This document shows positions 54,610 through 63,999 of a stretch of 64,000 nt of DNA, in pieces. Each line of letters begins with the position of its first letter. The first letter of the stretch is position 1. The stretch comes from an uncultured Spirochaetaceae bacterium (GTDB lineage: Bacteria; Spirochaetota; Spirochaetia; Sphaerochaetales; Sphaerochaetaceae): NCBI GenBank assembly GCA_944392965.1, contig CALXYM010000004.1:1-64000 (forward strand). Direction: 5' to 3'. Under the pieces are notes generated by a model. It searched no databases. It was given only the letters and a program-made list of their open reading frames with translations, and was not told the DNA's origin. Made by a program: the position numbers and the translations under genes.

Positions 54610-55788
54610 ATGGCCTCAACACTGCTGTTAATAATAATCTACATATCATTCATCTCACTGGGATTGCCTGATAGCCTTCTTGGCGCATCATGGCCGATGA
54701 TGCATATCTCACTGGAGTTCGATCGCTCAAATCTGGGCTTCATAAGCCTCACGATAAGTCTTGGAACCGTAATATCATCCCTGTTCTATTCAAGACTCTC
54801 CTCGCGTTTTAAAACGGAGAAGATAACTACAGTTTCGGTACTTATGACCGCTATCTCACTATTCTTATTCGCATTCGCAGTAAATGCCTATACGGTCTTC
54901 CCCATCGCACTTCTCCTCGGGCTTGGAGCAGGAAGCGTCGATGCTGGACTGAACTTCTACGTTGCCCTGCATTACAAGGCCCGTCATATGAGCTGGCTGC
55001 ATGCGTTCTGGGGCCTTGGTACTACCTTCGGCCCCAGCATGCTCGCGCTCTTCTTTGCAAGTGGAAGGGTATGGAATGATGCATACCTGATGATGGCGAT
55101 AATCCAGAGTCTTATCGTTCTCATGCTCCTTTTATCATTTCCGCTTTGGAGAAAAAACGAGGATAAGAGTATAAAGGTGATGACGAATGAGCCTGAGAAG
55201 AGGGATTATTCGATAAAAAGCGCCCTGGGGATGAAAGGCGCACCGATTGCACTTCTCGCGTTCTTCCTATACTGTGCGATAGAATCGACGCTCCTTAATT
55301 GGGGTGCATCATTCACTGTATTCTCAAAGGGGTTAACGGAAAGTGAGGGAGCACAAATAGCATCCTTCGCCTACTGGGGAATAACTATAGGCCGCTTTCT
55401 GACAGGGTTGATCAATGAAAAGACAGGGGATCGCTTCATGATAGCACTCGGCCTTAGTATTACGCTCATCGGTGGTATCCTCCTGCTTTTCTCACCCACA
55501 TTCATAACAATTGCTGTATCCATATTCCTCATAGGCATGGGATTTGCTCCTATATACCCATCGATGATACATCAGACGACCAGGCTTTTCGGAGCAGAAG
55601 GAGCTGCAAGGATAATGGGACTTGAAATGGCCTCTGCATACATAGGCTCCAGCCTAACCCCGTTTCTGTTCGGTCTTATAACAAGACTCACGGGACAGGG
55701 CATCCTTCCCATAATGGTCATAATATTCACATTTCTTGAAATTCTTGTTGCAATGGCGAAAAGAAGGCTTTACAACAGCAGAGCTTAA
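54610..55788 (+). CDS. MFS transporter (sugar-type)
   Basis: 392 residues with 12 hydrophobic segments. LGLGAGSVDAGLNFYVALHY near residues 96-115 and the LHAFWGLGTTFGPSM segment resemble FucP/YfkF-like sugar permeases. Substrate not determinable. TATCAT lies 8 nt before the ATG and no ribosome site is seen. Its stop overlaps the end of the HD gene. Confidence 0.9.
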   Translation: MASTLLLIIIYISFISLGLPDSLLGASWPMMHISLEFDRSNLGFISLTISLGTVISSLFYSRLSSRFKTEKITTVSVLMTAISLFLFAFAVNAYTVFPIALLLGLGAGSVDAGLNFYVALHYKARHMSWLHAFWGLGTTFGPSMLALFFASGRVWNDAYLMMAIIQSLIVLMLLLSFPLWRKNEDKSIKVMTNEPEKRDYSIKSALGMKGAPIALLAFFLYCAIESTLLNWGASFTVFSKGLTESEGAQIASFAYWGITIGRFLTGLINEKTGDRFMIALGLSITLIGGILLLFSPTFITIAVSIFLIGMGFAPIYPSMIHQTTRLFGAEGAARIMGLEMASAYIGSSLTPFLFGLITRLTGQGILPIMVIIFTFLEILVAMAKRRLYNSRA

Positions 55789-56249
55789 TCAGGAGAAAAG
55801 AGTTCCTTCTGAAGTTTCCTCAGCCGCACATGTTCTTTCACAGACGGTTGTAGTAATGGCTCTGAGAGGTAATGATCAAGGACGTCGGCATCCTTTAAAA
55901 CCTCGGCAAGAGGATCATGTATCCTCTTCTTGTCACTATGATGTCTGACAGATGAGATGACCGCGTCCATCTCATCTTCTTTAAAGATGTTCAGAGATCT
56001 CAGTATCCCTGATGCGAGAACAGAACCATGCAATGCATGGTCCTTCCTCTCATGGGTGAAGGCATAAAGATCATGCAGGATGCCTGCGATATACGCAAGT
56101 TCAGGATTAAGATTCCTGCGAGAAGCAAGAAGATAGGAAAATTTCGCTACCGCGGTCAGATGTGCGACCGCCTCCATCTTCTCAACATCATCACCTATCT
56201 CATCAAGAATGGTGAATGCCATGTTCTCAACCGCGTGAATCCTGTCCAT
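55785..56249 (-). CDS. HD-domain phosphohydrolase
   Basis: 154 residues; HD motif His-Asp in AGILHDLYAF near residue 56-65, upstream His in VAHLTAVAKFS and second-shell LHGSVLAS and SVRHHSDK. Likely acts on a nucleotide or phospho-substrate; the exact one is unknown. No adjacent partner. Confidence 0.85.
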   Translation of the reverse strand: MDRIHAVENMAFTILDEIGDDVEKMEAVAHLTAVAKFSYLLASRRNLNPELAYIAGILHDLYAFTHERKDHALHGSVLASGILRSLNIFKEDEMDAVISSVRHHSDKKRIHDPLAEVLKDADVLDHYLSEPLLQPSVKEHVRLRKLQKELFSPD

Positions 56250-56314
56250 ATGGGAAATACTATCACAAATGAACGAATCTTGTTAATTAAAAGAAAACCG
56301 ATTTTACCCTTCTC

Positions 56315-56842
56315 TTACGGACTTATACAATGTTCGATAAGTGAGAACCTGTTCTTATAACGGATAAGGCCATCGGAAACGATGATGCTGTCCGTTTTCA
56401 TCCTTGCAAATTCAATCGGGATGTTCCGTCCCTCTCCATAACTGCAGATTATGGCAAGATTGACGGCCCAGGAAAGGTTCAAAGTCTTTAAAAGGTGTTC
56501 AATATCCATCTCCTCTTCAAAGAAGATATCCAGATCGGCAATGAAGAGCACTCCTTCCTCAGCATCCTCTTCTCTCAGAACCTTATTCAAATATTTTATG
56601 CTTACATACCTTAAGGTCTCCAGGGACCTGCATTCCCCTTGGATGAGCCTATCACATGATACAGATCCCAGATGCTCAAACGGATCCACGACAATGGTCT
56701 GGCAACGTCCGCAATCTTTAATGAGCCTCTTCAGATAATCATATCTGAGAGAATCTGATGGAGAGAGGACAGCCAGGGGAGAGGCTTGAAAGATATCAAC
56801 TATAAAAGGTTTGTCATCGACACTTCCAAGGGTTACCTGCAT
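56315..56842 (-). CDS. Hypothetical protein
   Basis: 175 residues, no recognised family. Shows VVDPFEHLG, an acidic DLDIFFEEEMDIEHLL segment and a predicted alternating alpha/beta pattern reminiscent of a P-loop or Rossmann protein without a Walker A. The ATG at 56842 has AGGAG 10 nt upstream; a TTG 19 codons earlier is the alternative start. Confidence 0.6.
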   Translation of the reverse strand: MQVTLGSVDDKPFIVDIFQASPLAVLSPSDSLRYDYLKRLIKDCGRCQTIVVDPFEHLGSVSCDRLIQGECRSLETLRYVSIKYLNKVLREEDAEEGVLFIADLDIFFEEEMDIEHLLKTLNLSWAVNLAIICSYGEGRNIPIEFARMKTDSIIVSDGLIRYKNRFSLIEHCISP

Positions 56843-57025
56843 GTTCTCATCACTCCTAAACTCAGATATAATCCTATACCGAACAATAACTTCTTTCAAC
56901 CTAATGGAGAAAGATAAAGTACCTTTATCAATTAGGTTTCAAACTAATTTAAATAAGTTTTTTTTCAAAAAAAAATACGAAAATTTATTGCAAAACATCT
57001 CTGAAAATATTATTAATCCGCTATT

Positions 57026-57622
57026 ATGAACAAGTGGGAAAATATATTTAATTCATTAGGAAACACATCAATAGGAAAAGCTGTCAGGAACATGGAATCA
57101 TTCTATGAGGATACGGATAAGGCACTGAGAGAATTCTCTCAGAAGGAGGACATCGCATGCCCTCCCGGCTGCGGCTTATGCTGTTTCCGTTTTCTTCCGG
57201 ACATAACGAAACTTGAAAGCCTTTATCTTGCTGCATATATATCCGTGTCAGAGAGGAGGGACGAGATTCAGAGGAGACTTGAAGGTGCGAAGGAGCAGAA
57301 GAACGGCCCCTGTCCGCTTTTCGACAGTACAAAAGAATATCACTGCATGTGTTACCAGGCCCGTCCACTGATATGCCGGCTGTTCGCATCGTCCTGCTTT
57401 CCCGGGAAAAACGGGGAGAGAAAATTCTCTCGCTGCCATTTGAATCCCCATTTCAAAGGACCAGAGAACATAATAGAAGGAGATTGCCCTATCATGGGAG
57501 ATTATGGACAGAGAATGATCAGTATCGAAGAGAACGACAGCTATACGGAATTTCTTCCAGTGAGGGTCTTAAAGGACATAGCACTTATTGAATATTATCA
57601 AAAACTCAGCACACAAAAATGA
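57026..57622 (+). CDS. YkgJ-family cysteine-cluster protein
   Basis: 198 residues with the zinc/iron-chelating CxxCxxxCC pattern (CPPGCGLCC near residues 45-53) and later CPLF, CMCYQARPLICRLFASSCF, CHLNPHF, and CPIMG. Family function is unknown; Fe-S or zinc binding is likely. Ends 25 nt before the convergent methyltransferase; a GCCTCC-TAA-GGAGGC hairpin lies between. Confidence 0.88.
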   Translation: MNKWENIFNSLGNTSIGKAVRNMESFYEDTDKALREFSQKEDIACPPGCGLCCFRFLPDITKLESLYLAAYISVSERRDEIQRRLEGAKEQKNGPCPLFDSTKEYHCMCYQARPLICRLFASSCFPGKNGERKFSRCHLNPHFKGPENIIEGDCPIMGDYGQRMISIEENDSYTEFLPVRVLKDIALIEYYQKLSTQK

Positions 57623-57627
57623 AAACA

Positions 57628-57643
57628 GCCTCCTAAGGAGGCC
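57628..57643 (-). terminator. Hairpin between convergent genes
   Basis: GCCTCC-TAA-GGAGGC; the minus-strand side is followed by TGTTTTCATTTTT, so it probably ends the methyltransferase transcript. Confidence 0.6.
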
Positions 57644-57647
57644 ATCT

Positions 57648-59195
57648 TCACTCTTCTTTCTTATCATCCCTGCCCTTTGTCTTTCTGAACTCATCATATC
57701 CATAAGGAACAGGAGCCTTTCTCACACGGGGTTTCCTCTCTTCCTGGTATCTCTGCCCCTCTTCCCTTCTTCTAGGTCTATCTTCAAAATCTCTTCTCCT
57801 AGGGCGCTCGTCGTCTCTTCTGCCTCTGCGCTCAGAGTACTCTCTCTTGTCATCCCATCTTGAGGATGATGGCCTTCTATCATCGAAATCACGGCGTCTG
57901 GGAGCTTCATCATAGCGTCTCCTAGGATAGTCGTTATAATCATCCCTTCTGCGATCCCTTTCGAAGCCGTCTCTCTTATATTTATCTGACCTGCGTTCAT
58001 CATATCTGTCATCAGAATATCTTCTTGCCGGCTTTCTCTCATGATCTAAAGAGCCGTACTCCCGGGATCTCCTGTCCTTGAAGCTGCCTTTCTCTATACC
58101 GTAGCTTCTCCTCTCTTCCCTTGCATAATCTGATCTTCTGTCCCTTCTCACTTCCTGACGGGGTTTCCTTTCCTTCTTCTCTTCCCCCTCTCCCAGACTC
58201 AGCCTCTCCAGGCTCTCATCATCCATGATTCTCTTCATTACTTCTCCCTTAAACTCTTTTACCTTCTCTAAGCGGAAAATACGGAGTGTATTCCGCTTCC
58301 TGGTAAAACCGAACGCCCTTAGTTCGTCTGTTACTTCTTTTATTTTATAATATGCTTTCAACCTGTTCTTATCGATGTTGAACGAAGCAAGGTTCTCACT
58401 GAAAACCACAACGCCCCCATCACTCAACAGCTTTGTGAAATTATACAGATAATACAGGTAATCTTTCTTCAAATCAAAATCATGTGCCTTATGAGTGTTT
58501 GAGAATGAGGGAGGATCAAAAATTATGAGATCCCAGCGTCTTTTCTCCTTCACTGCATTCTCCACAAAAATCTCAGCATCAGATGCGATCGTAGGATACT
58601 TGGTCCTGTCAAGAAAGCCGTTGGCATCCATGTTCTCCCTCGCCCATGCGGTATAGACATTTGAAAGATCAACACTCTCCACGCTCTCGGCTCCACCTGA
58701 TGCGGCATATACGCTGAAAGATCCCGTATAAGAGAAAAGATTCAGAACTTTAAGGCCGAAAGAGGAGGCTTCAACACTCATTCTCGTATTCACCTGATCG
58801 AGAAAAAGACCTGTATCAACATATTTGAGAAGATCCACGCGGAAAAGATGAGAGTTCTCCTTCACATCAACAACGAGGCTCTCCTCTCCCCTCTCATGCT
58901 GCTCTCCATTCGGTCTTTTTTTTCTCACTCGATAGATGACCTTATCACTCTCAACGTACAAGAACCGTCTCACGAGATCAAAGACTTCTGTCAGTTCATC
59001 CTCATTTAAAGGCTCATCCCCGTAATCAAGAATACGGGCATAAGGACCATAAAGATCAACGGTAATGTTAAGTCCTTCCAAATTCCTGTCATATATACGG
59101 GCTACAGAGGAATCACTATCCTTCATGAGCCTTCTCGCCTCAAGCCCGTTATGCTTTAAAATCTTGGAAAAATCCTTTCTTAAAAACTCCTGCAT
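57648..59195 (-). CDS. RlmK-like rRNA methyltransferase with Arg/Asp-rich tail
   Basis: 515 residues from the ATG at 59195. Residues 1-335 match the RlmK half of RlmL: ARIYDRNLEGLNITVDLYGPY, motif I VLNLFSYTGSFSVYAASGGA (near 150) and catalytic FDPPSFSNTHKAHDFDL (near 226). This enzyme methylates 23S rRNA G2069 as m7G in E. coli. Residues about 337-515 are a low-complexity tail of Arg, Asp, Glu, Ser and Tyr (repeats such as RRRDFDDRR, RRYDEAPRRRD), likely disordered and RNA-binding. Longer upstream starts (59261, 59354) lack the homology and a ribosome site. Confidence 0.85.
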   Translation of the reverse strand: MQEFLRKDFSKILKHNGLEARRLMKDSDSSVARIYDRNLEGLNITVDLYGPYARILDYGDEPLNEDELTEVFDLVRRFLYVESDKVIYRVRKKRPNGEQHERGEESLVVDVKENSHLFRVDLLKYVDTGLFLDQVNTRMSVEASSFGLKVLNLFSYTGSFSVYAASGGAESVESVDLSNVYTAWARENMDANGFLDRTKYPTIASDAEIFVENAVKEKRRWDLIIFDPPSFSNTHKAHDFDLKKDYLYYLYNFTKLLSDGGVVVFSENLASFNIDKNRLKAYYKIKEVTDELRAFGFTRKRNTLRIFRLEKVKEFKGEVMKRIMDDESLERLSLGEGEEKKERKPRQEVRRDRRSDYAREERRSYGIEKGSFKDRRSREYGSLDHERKPARRYSDDRYDERRSDKYKRDGFERDRRRDDYNDYPRRRYDEAPRRRDFDDRRPSSSRWDDKREYSERRGRRDDERPRRRDFEDRPRRREEGQRYQEERKPRVRKAPVPYGYDEFRKTKGRDDKKEE

Positions 59196-59464
59196 ATCTA
59201 TGCTATCATACGATTTTATCAAGTGTTTACACAAGGTTATAAAAGATTTTATTTTATTCATCGCTCTTACTGCTTTTCCTCTTTCTCTTCTTTGCCTGAC
59301 TGAATAGAAAGTGCGTGATATCAATTTCATCATTTCAGTATAACTATGGAGCACATAAAGAATTAGATATTAATCTAACCTCTTATACTTTAAGAAATTA
59401 TGCTTTATTTTTTGTATATATCTATGCTAAGATGAAGTATCATTTGAAAAATTGGTATTGTTTT

Positions 59465-59923
59465 ATGCAGTTAGATGAAGAAACACTCAAATTCTTAAAA
59501 GAGAGAGAGGACAGGCTCGGAGCAAAGATTGTAATGAGAACCTATGCCCTTTTCTATCTTTCCGGCGATGGGGAGAAGCGGGAATACGGCGTGTTCATGT
59601 ACACCGATGGAAACACGTTCATCTTCGAGGATTTTGATAGGCCTCCTACATTCCTCGGGATAGAGATAAAAAGGAAGAACAAGGAAAAATATGTTAAAAT
59701 GGAACATTCCTTCAAAAAGGAGGATGTTACGTCCATTGCTTTCGTTACCAGAAATGACGCGATAAGATCGGTAAAGGAAGATAGGCCCTGCAAGGAAGCA
59801 AGCCGGTTTGCGAAGATGTTCAGGAAGGTATTACTGGAGCTCGTACTGAAAGACGGGACCAGATATTATTTTGAGATGATGGATCCGAAGGGATTCATAA
59901 AACTTTTGAAACAGGATGGTTAA
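59465..59923 (+). CDS. Hypothetical protein
   Basis: 152 residues from the ATG at 59465; the open frame extends upstream but that part is AT-rich and unlike protein. Beta-rich cytoplasmic protein (GVFMYTDGNTFIFEDFD, ELVLKDGTRYYFEMMDPKGF), perhaps a PH- or YcfA-like fold; no family recognised. Two nucleotides before the next gene's start region, so coupled to the phosphohexomutase. Confidence 0.65.
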   Translation: MQLDEETLKFLKEREDRLGAKIVMRTYALFYLSGDGEKREYGVFMYTDGNTFIFEDFDRPPTFLGIEIKRKNKEKYVKMEHSFKKEDVTSIAFVTRNDAIRSVKEDRPCKEASRFAKMFRKVLLELVLKDGTRYYFEMMDPKGFIKLLKQDG

Positions 59924-59924
59924 T

Positions 59925-61271
59925 ATGGGAGCATTCAAAGCGTATGATATCAGAGGTATCTATAATAAGGATTTCAACAAGGAGACGGTATACAAGGTAG
60001 GTTATTTCCTCCCCTCTCTCCTGAAAACGGATCATGTTGTAATCGGGCGTGATGTTAGACTGAGTAGCCCTGAAATACATGAGAATCTTGTCAAAGGTAT
60101 TCTAGATAGCGGAGCTGACGTGTGGGAACTGGGTCTTGCAACCACACCGATGGTCTATTTTGCAACGGTATTCCTGAAAGCGGATGCCTCCGTACAGATC
60201 ACGGCAAGCCATAATCCAAAGGAGTACAATGGACTTAAGATATCCCGAACAGATGCAATTCCAGTAGGAGGAGAGACCGGATTAAAGGATCTGGAAGCAC
60301 TTGTCAACAATGGAAAGATTGAAGTAAAGGAAAAAAGAGGAGAGATAAAAGACTGCTCGTATGTGAAGGATGAGTACGTTAAGTATTTAAAGCAGTTCCG
60401 TCCTAACTTAAAGGGGCTGAACATAAGCATCGACTGTTCCAATGGCATGTCCAGCTTGATAGTCAAAGATGTTCTGGAAGATAATTCCATCCACTACATC
60501 TATGACACATTCGATGGCAGTTTCCCGAATCATGAGCCGAACCCGCTTGAGGAGGAGAACTGTGCGGCTATAAAGAAGGAGACACTTAAAAACAAAAGTG
60601 ATGTAGGCGTGATCTACGACGGGGATGCGGACAGGGTTATGTTCATAGATGAGAAAGGTCGTTTCATCCAGCCTGATTACATCACTGCCGTGCTGGGGTA
60701 CTACTATAAGCAGCAGGGACTGAAAGGCAATTCCCTTGTCGATGTCAGAACAAGCCGCAGCACGACGGAATATCTTGAGTCCATCGGTTTTCCTCCGACG
60801 CTATGGAAAGTGGGACATGCTTTTGCAAAGTTGAAAATCAGGGAGATTGATGCCATCTTTGGAGGAGAACTCGCAGGGCATTATTACTTCAGGAAAGATT
60901 TCTTCAACTGTGACAGCGGGATTTTAGCATCTCTTCTCGTCTTGAACGTGGTAAAGAGTCTGAAAGATGAAGGCAGGACATTCTCATCTTTCATTGACTC
61001 GATCGTAAAATATGAGAACACGGGAGAGGTGAACTTCAAACTTGAAGAGAAGGATGAATGCATAAATGCGCTTCTCGAACATTATAAAGCTGAAAATCCA
61101 GATAAGATTCTCACCTTCGACGGCTACCGCATTGAATTTCCCACATGGTGGTTCAGTGTGAGAAAGAGCAACACCGAGCCTTATCTGAGAATAGTTCTTG
61201 AGGCAAGGACGAAAGAAGAGATGGAAGAAAGGCTGGAAGAAGTAAAAGGTATTATCTCCCGATTCAAATAA
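59925..61271 (+). CDS. Phosphomannomutase/phosphoglucomutase
   Basis: 448 residues; alpha-D-phosphohexomutase. Active-site Ser in QITASHNPKEYNGLK, metal loop DGDADRVM, sugar-binding GGELAGHYYFRK and phosphate-binding RKSNTEPYLRI are intact. Interconverts hexose 6- and 1-phosphates, feeding nucleotide sugars with GalE downstream. ATG at 59925 chosen; one at 59916 overlaps the upstream stop and is possible. Confidence 0.95.
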   Translation: MGAFKAYDIRGIYNKDFNKETVYKVGYFLPSLLKTDHVVIGRDVRLSSPEIHENLVKGILDSGADVWELGLATTPMVYFATVFLKADASVQITASHNPKEYNGLKISRTDAIPVGGETGLKDLEALVNNGKIEVKEKRGEIKDCSYVKDEYVKYLKQFRPNLKGLNISIDCSNGMSSLIVKDVLEDNSIHYIYDTFDGSFPNHEPNPLEEENCAAIKKETLKNKSDVGVIYDGDADRVMFIDEKGRFIQPDYITAVLGYYYKQQGLKGNSLVDVRTSRSTTEYLESIGFPPTLWKVGHAFAKLKIREIDAIFGGELAGHYYFRKDFFNCDSGILASLLVLNVVKSLKDEGRTFSSFIDSIVKYENTGEVNFKLEEKDECINALLEHYKAENPDKILTFDGYRIEFPTWWFSVRKSNTEPYLRIVLEARTKEEMEERLEEVKGIISRFK

Positions 61272-61334
61272 ATAATCTTTTATCGAAAAAAGCCGAGAAG
61301 GCTCTATTCCTCTATAGGATGGAGATGAATCGTA

Positions 61335-61480
61335 TGATATAATGCAATCAAGCTGCTTGCAGGGCAGTGGAACGCATATGTACTCCGTAGGAGCTGATGT
61401 AAGACTTGAGCAGGGAATCTTCTGAACAAGCAGTCGGTGTTGAAACAGGAAGCCCTTTCCTCTTAAGCAAGGGCAGTTCA
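61335..61480 (+). ncRNA. Orphan TnpB omega-RNA-like element
   Basis: A minute frame (61342-61425) ends GTHMYSVGADVRLEQGIF and a stop, like the C-terminus of IS605-family TnpB. It is followed by GTTGAAACAGGAAGCCC, a GCCCTT/AAGGGC hairpin (61452-61457 with 61469-61474) and GTTCA (61476-61480), the layout of an IS605-type right end and the 3' scaffold of a TnpB guide RNA as I remember it. The tnpB body is absent. An extended -10 (TGATATAAT, 61335-61343) sits at the start. The guide would be read from 61481 onward, just upstream of galE. Confidence 0.6.
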
Positions 61481-61526
61481 TTTTCAACTTAAGCGGTGTA
61501 AAATTGTCTGAGAAGGAGACGACGTA

Positions 61527-62516
61527 ATGAAAGTATTACTCTTTGGAGGAGCCGGATATATCGGCACACATGTGGCTCTTTCCTTCCTTGATAGGGGGGA
61601 TGAGGTCGGTATCTATGATAACCTCTCTACGGGACTTGAGAGCAATGTAAGCCCTAAAGCGAAATTCTACCTCGGAGATATCCTTGACAGAAACCGTGTA
61701 AGGGAAGTCCTCTCCGAAGGATGGGATGTAGCCGTGCACCTCGCAGCTTTCAAAGCGGCTGGAGAGTCAATGGTGAAACCTGAGAAATACAGTGAAAATA
61801 ACATCACAGGTTCCCTGATCCTCATCACAGAGTGTATAAACGCGGGATGCAAGAACTTCATCCTCTCTTCATCTGCGGCGACATACGGAGAACCTCAGTA
61901 TCTGCCGATCGATGAGAAGCATCCGACGAATCCAGAGAATTACTATGGTTATACAAAACTCTGCATAGAAGAAAACCTGAAATGGTATTCAAAACTGAAA
62001 GGTCTCAACTATGCAGCACTGCGCTACTTCAATGCTGCCGGTTATGATACCGAAGGAAGAATGCTGGGCTTGGAAAGGAATCCTGCAAACCTCATTCCTG
62101 TCGTAATGGAAGCAGCATGTGGAATGAGGCCAAACGTCCTTATCTTCGGTAACGACTACCCCACCGATGATGGAACGGGTGTAAGGGACTATGTTCATGT
62201 GACGGACCTTGCGGATGCCCATGTGAAAGCTGCTGATTACATCTGTACAAATAACAAGAACCTCGTTGTCAATCTCGGAAGTGAGAAAGGTCTGTCAGTA
62301 ATGCAGATAGTAGAGGCGGCAAGGAGAATCACGGGAAGAGAGATTCCTGCAATCATAAGTCCCAGGAGACCGGGAGATCCAGCAAAACTCGTTGCGACAT
62401 CATCATATGCGAAAAAGGAGATAGGATGGAGTGCGAAATACAGTGACCTGGATACCATCATAAGCTCCACATGGAAAGTTTATGAGGCAAACATAAAGGA
62501 AAAAAGAGGGAAATAA
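61527..62516 (+). CDS. galE: UDP-glucose 4-epimerase
   Basis: 329 residues; SDR-family enzyme interconverting UDP-glucose and UDP-galactose. NAD site FGGAGYIGTHVA at the start, catalytic SSSAATYGEP and YYGYTKLCIE (Tyr-x-x-x-Lys), and NYAALRYFNAAG. Slightly shorter than E. coli GalE. AAGGAG precedes the ATG. Ends in a terminator. Confidence 0.94.
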   Translation: MKVLLFGGAGYIGTHVALSFLDRGDEVGIYDNLSTGLESNVSPKAKFYLGDILDRNRVREVLSEGWDVAVHLAAFKAAGESMVKPEKYSENNITGSLILITECINAGCKNFILSSSAATYGEPQYLPIDEKHPTNPENYYGYTKLCIEENLKWYSKLKGLNYAALRYFNAAGYDTEGRMLGLERNPANLIPVVMEAACGMRPNVLIFGNDYPTDDGTGVRDYVHVTDLADAHVKAADYICTNNKNLVVNLGSEKGLSVMQIVEAARRITGREIPAIISPRRPGDPAKLVATSSYAKKEIGWSAKYSDLDTIISSTWKVYEANIKEKRGK

Positions 62517-62525
62517 CCTCAAAGA

Positions 62526-62556
62526 GGAAGGCTTAAAGGCCTTCCTTTTCTTTTTC
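62526..62556 (+). terminator. galE terminator
   Basis: GGAAGGC-TTAAAG-GCCTTCC hairpin followed by TTTTCTTTTTC, 10 nt after galE. Confidence 0.9.
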
Positions 62557-62598
62557 ATTAATTTTCCCCTTTCAAATTTATGAAAATATGAATTACAT

Positions 62599-62627
62599 TT
62601 GTTTACCATTTCCCTTATTGATATTTT
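62599..62627 (+). promoter_or_regulatory. Promoter of the ammonia-lyase gene
   Basis: TTGTTT (62599-62604), 17-nt spacer, TATTTT (62622-62627); about 38 nt before the ATG at 62666. Confidence 0.5.
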
Positions 62628-62665
62628 AACCTCTATACATAATAATTTCTCTCAGAGGAACAGAA

Positions 62666-63904
62666 ATGAGCAACGATAGGGATTTTGAATACATCGTAAG
62701 AACAAAGAAAAAAGATTTTACAAAAGCTGATGAGCTTTTCAACATAAAGTACGCGCGTCGTGCCCGTGCTTTTCACCGCCAGATACCAGGGTATAAGATG
62801 ACAAGTCTGAAAAGTCTCTCAAACCTCGCAAATATGATTGGACTTGAAGGAATATACATAAAGGATGAGTCGGAAAGACTTCATCTCAATTCATTCAAGG
62901 TGATGGGAGGAAGTTTTGCCATCGCACGTTTCATCCAGAAAAAACTGAATCTGACGGATGACCAGCTCTCATATGAATACCTTGTGAGTCCTGAGTGTCA
63001 TGAGAAGATAAAGGACATGACGTTCGCCTCAGCAACTGACGGCAATCATGGAAGGGGTATTGCATGGGCATCAATGAAACTCGGATTGAAATGCGTGATC
63101 TACGTACATAAGTACACGAGCCAAGCGAGAATCGATGCGATCAGGAATTATGGTGCGAAAGTCGTTGTCGTAGATGGAAACTATGATGATGCAGTAAGAA
63201 AGATCGCGGAAGATGCGGAAGAATATGGATGGCAGATAATAAGCGACACATCATGGCCTGGTTATGAGGAGATACCGACCTGGATCATGCAGGGATATAC
63301 GACAATAATGCTTGAGGCACAGGAAGAGTTCGCGGGAATTGGAATCAAAAGACCGACACACGTCTTCGTACAGGCAGGAGTCGGAGCCCTGGCCGCAGCC
63401 ACCATCGGCTTCTATGCTTCCCTTTTCAAGGAGGATCCTCCTAAATTCATAGTAGTAGAGCCGGATAAAGCCGCCTGTGTCTTTGAAACAGCAAAATACA
63501 ACGATGGAGAACTGCATAATATCACGGGAGATCTGGATACGATCATGGCAGGCCTCGCATGCGGAGAAGCAAGCCCAATCGCATGGAGCGTACTTGACGG
63601 TACCGTTGATGCATTCATCAAAGTGCCTGACTATACAGCTGCAAGGGGAATGAGGATTCTTGCCGTTCCTCTGAAAGGTGATCCATTTGTAATCTCAGGA
63701 GAAAGTGGTGCGGTAACCCTTGGTGCACTGTATTCCATAATGACGGAGAGTGGTTCAGAAGGTCTTAGATCTGTTCTTGGACTAAATGAGAAATCGAACG
63801 TATTCTTGATCAACTCCGAAGGAAATACCGATCCCATCCATTTCAGGCAGATAATATGGGATGGTTTGGATAACGTACCTAAGAACTATCTTACAAGGAA
63901 ATAA
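62666..63904 (+). CDS. dpaL: Diaminopropionate ammonia-lyase
   Basis: 412 residues, PLP fold type II. Converts 2,3-diaminopropionate to pyruvate and ammonia (also acts on serine). PLP Lys78 in NSFKVMGGSFA, phosphate-binding ASATDGNHGRG, and YVHKYTSQARIDAIR. Length and motifs match YgeX. AGAGGA before the ATG. Probably monocistronic, in amino-acid catabolism. Confidence 0.95.
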   Translation: MSNDRDFEYIVRTKKKDFTKADELFNIKYARRARAFHRQIPGYKMTSLKSLSNLANMIGLEGIYIKDESERLHLNSFKVMGGSFAIARFIQKKLNLTDDQLSYEYLVSPECHEKIKDMTFASATDGNHGRGIAWASMKLGLKCVIYVHKYTSQARIDAIRNYGAKVVVVDGNYDDAVRKIAEDAEEYGWQIISDTSWPGYEEIPTWIMQGYTTIMLEAQEEFAGIGIKRPTHVFVQAGVGALAAATIGFYASLFKEDPPKFIVVEPDKAACVFETAKYNDGELHNITGDLDTIMAGLACGEASPIAWSVLDGTVDAFIKVPDYTAARGMRILAVPLKGDPFVISGESGAVTLGALYSIMTESGSEGLRSVLGLNEKSNVFLINSEGNTDPIHFRQIIWDGLDNVPKNYLTRK

Positions 63905-63970
63905 GACACAGGAATTATATTTATTCTGGTGGCATCATTATCATGGCAGATGACATGATGAGGGGAAAAG

Positions 63971-63999
63971 GAGATCCTAAGAGGTCTCTTTTTCTTTTC
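63971..63999 (+). terminator. Terminator at the right edge
   Basis: GAGATCC / GGTCTC hairpin with one bulge, followed by TTTTTCTTTT; probably ends the ammonia-lyase transcript, 66 nt after its stop. Confidence 0.65.

Noticed and set aside
56850-56899. TTG start for the hypothetical protein at 56315
   Set aside because: The ATG at 56842 has an AGGAG site and the intervening 19 residues add no recognisable domain.
57722-58042. Alternative frame within the methyltransferase tail
   Set aside because: Arises from low-complexity codon repeats; no start signal.
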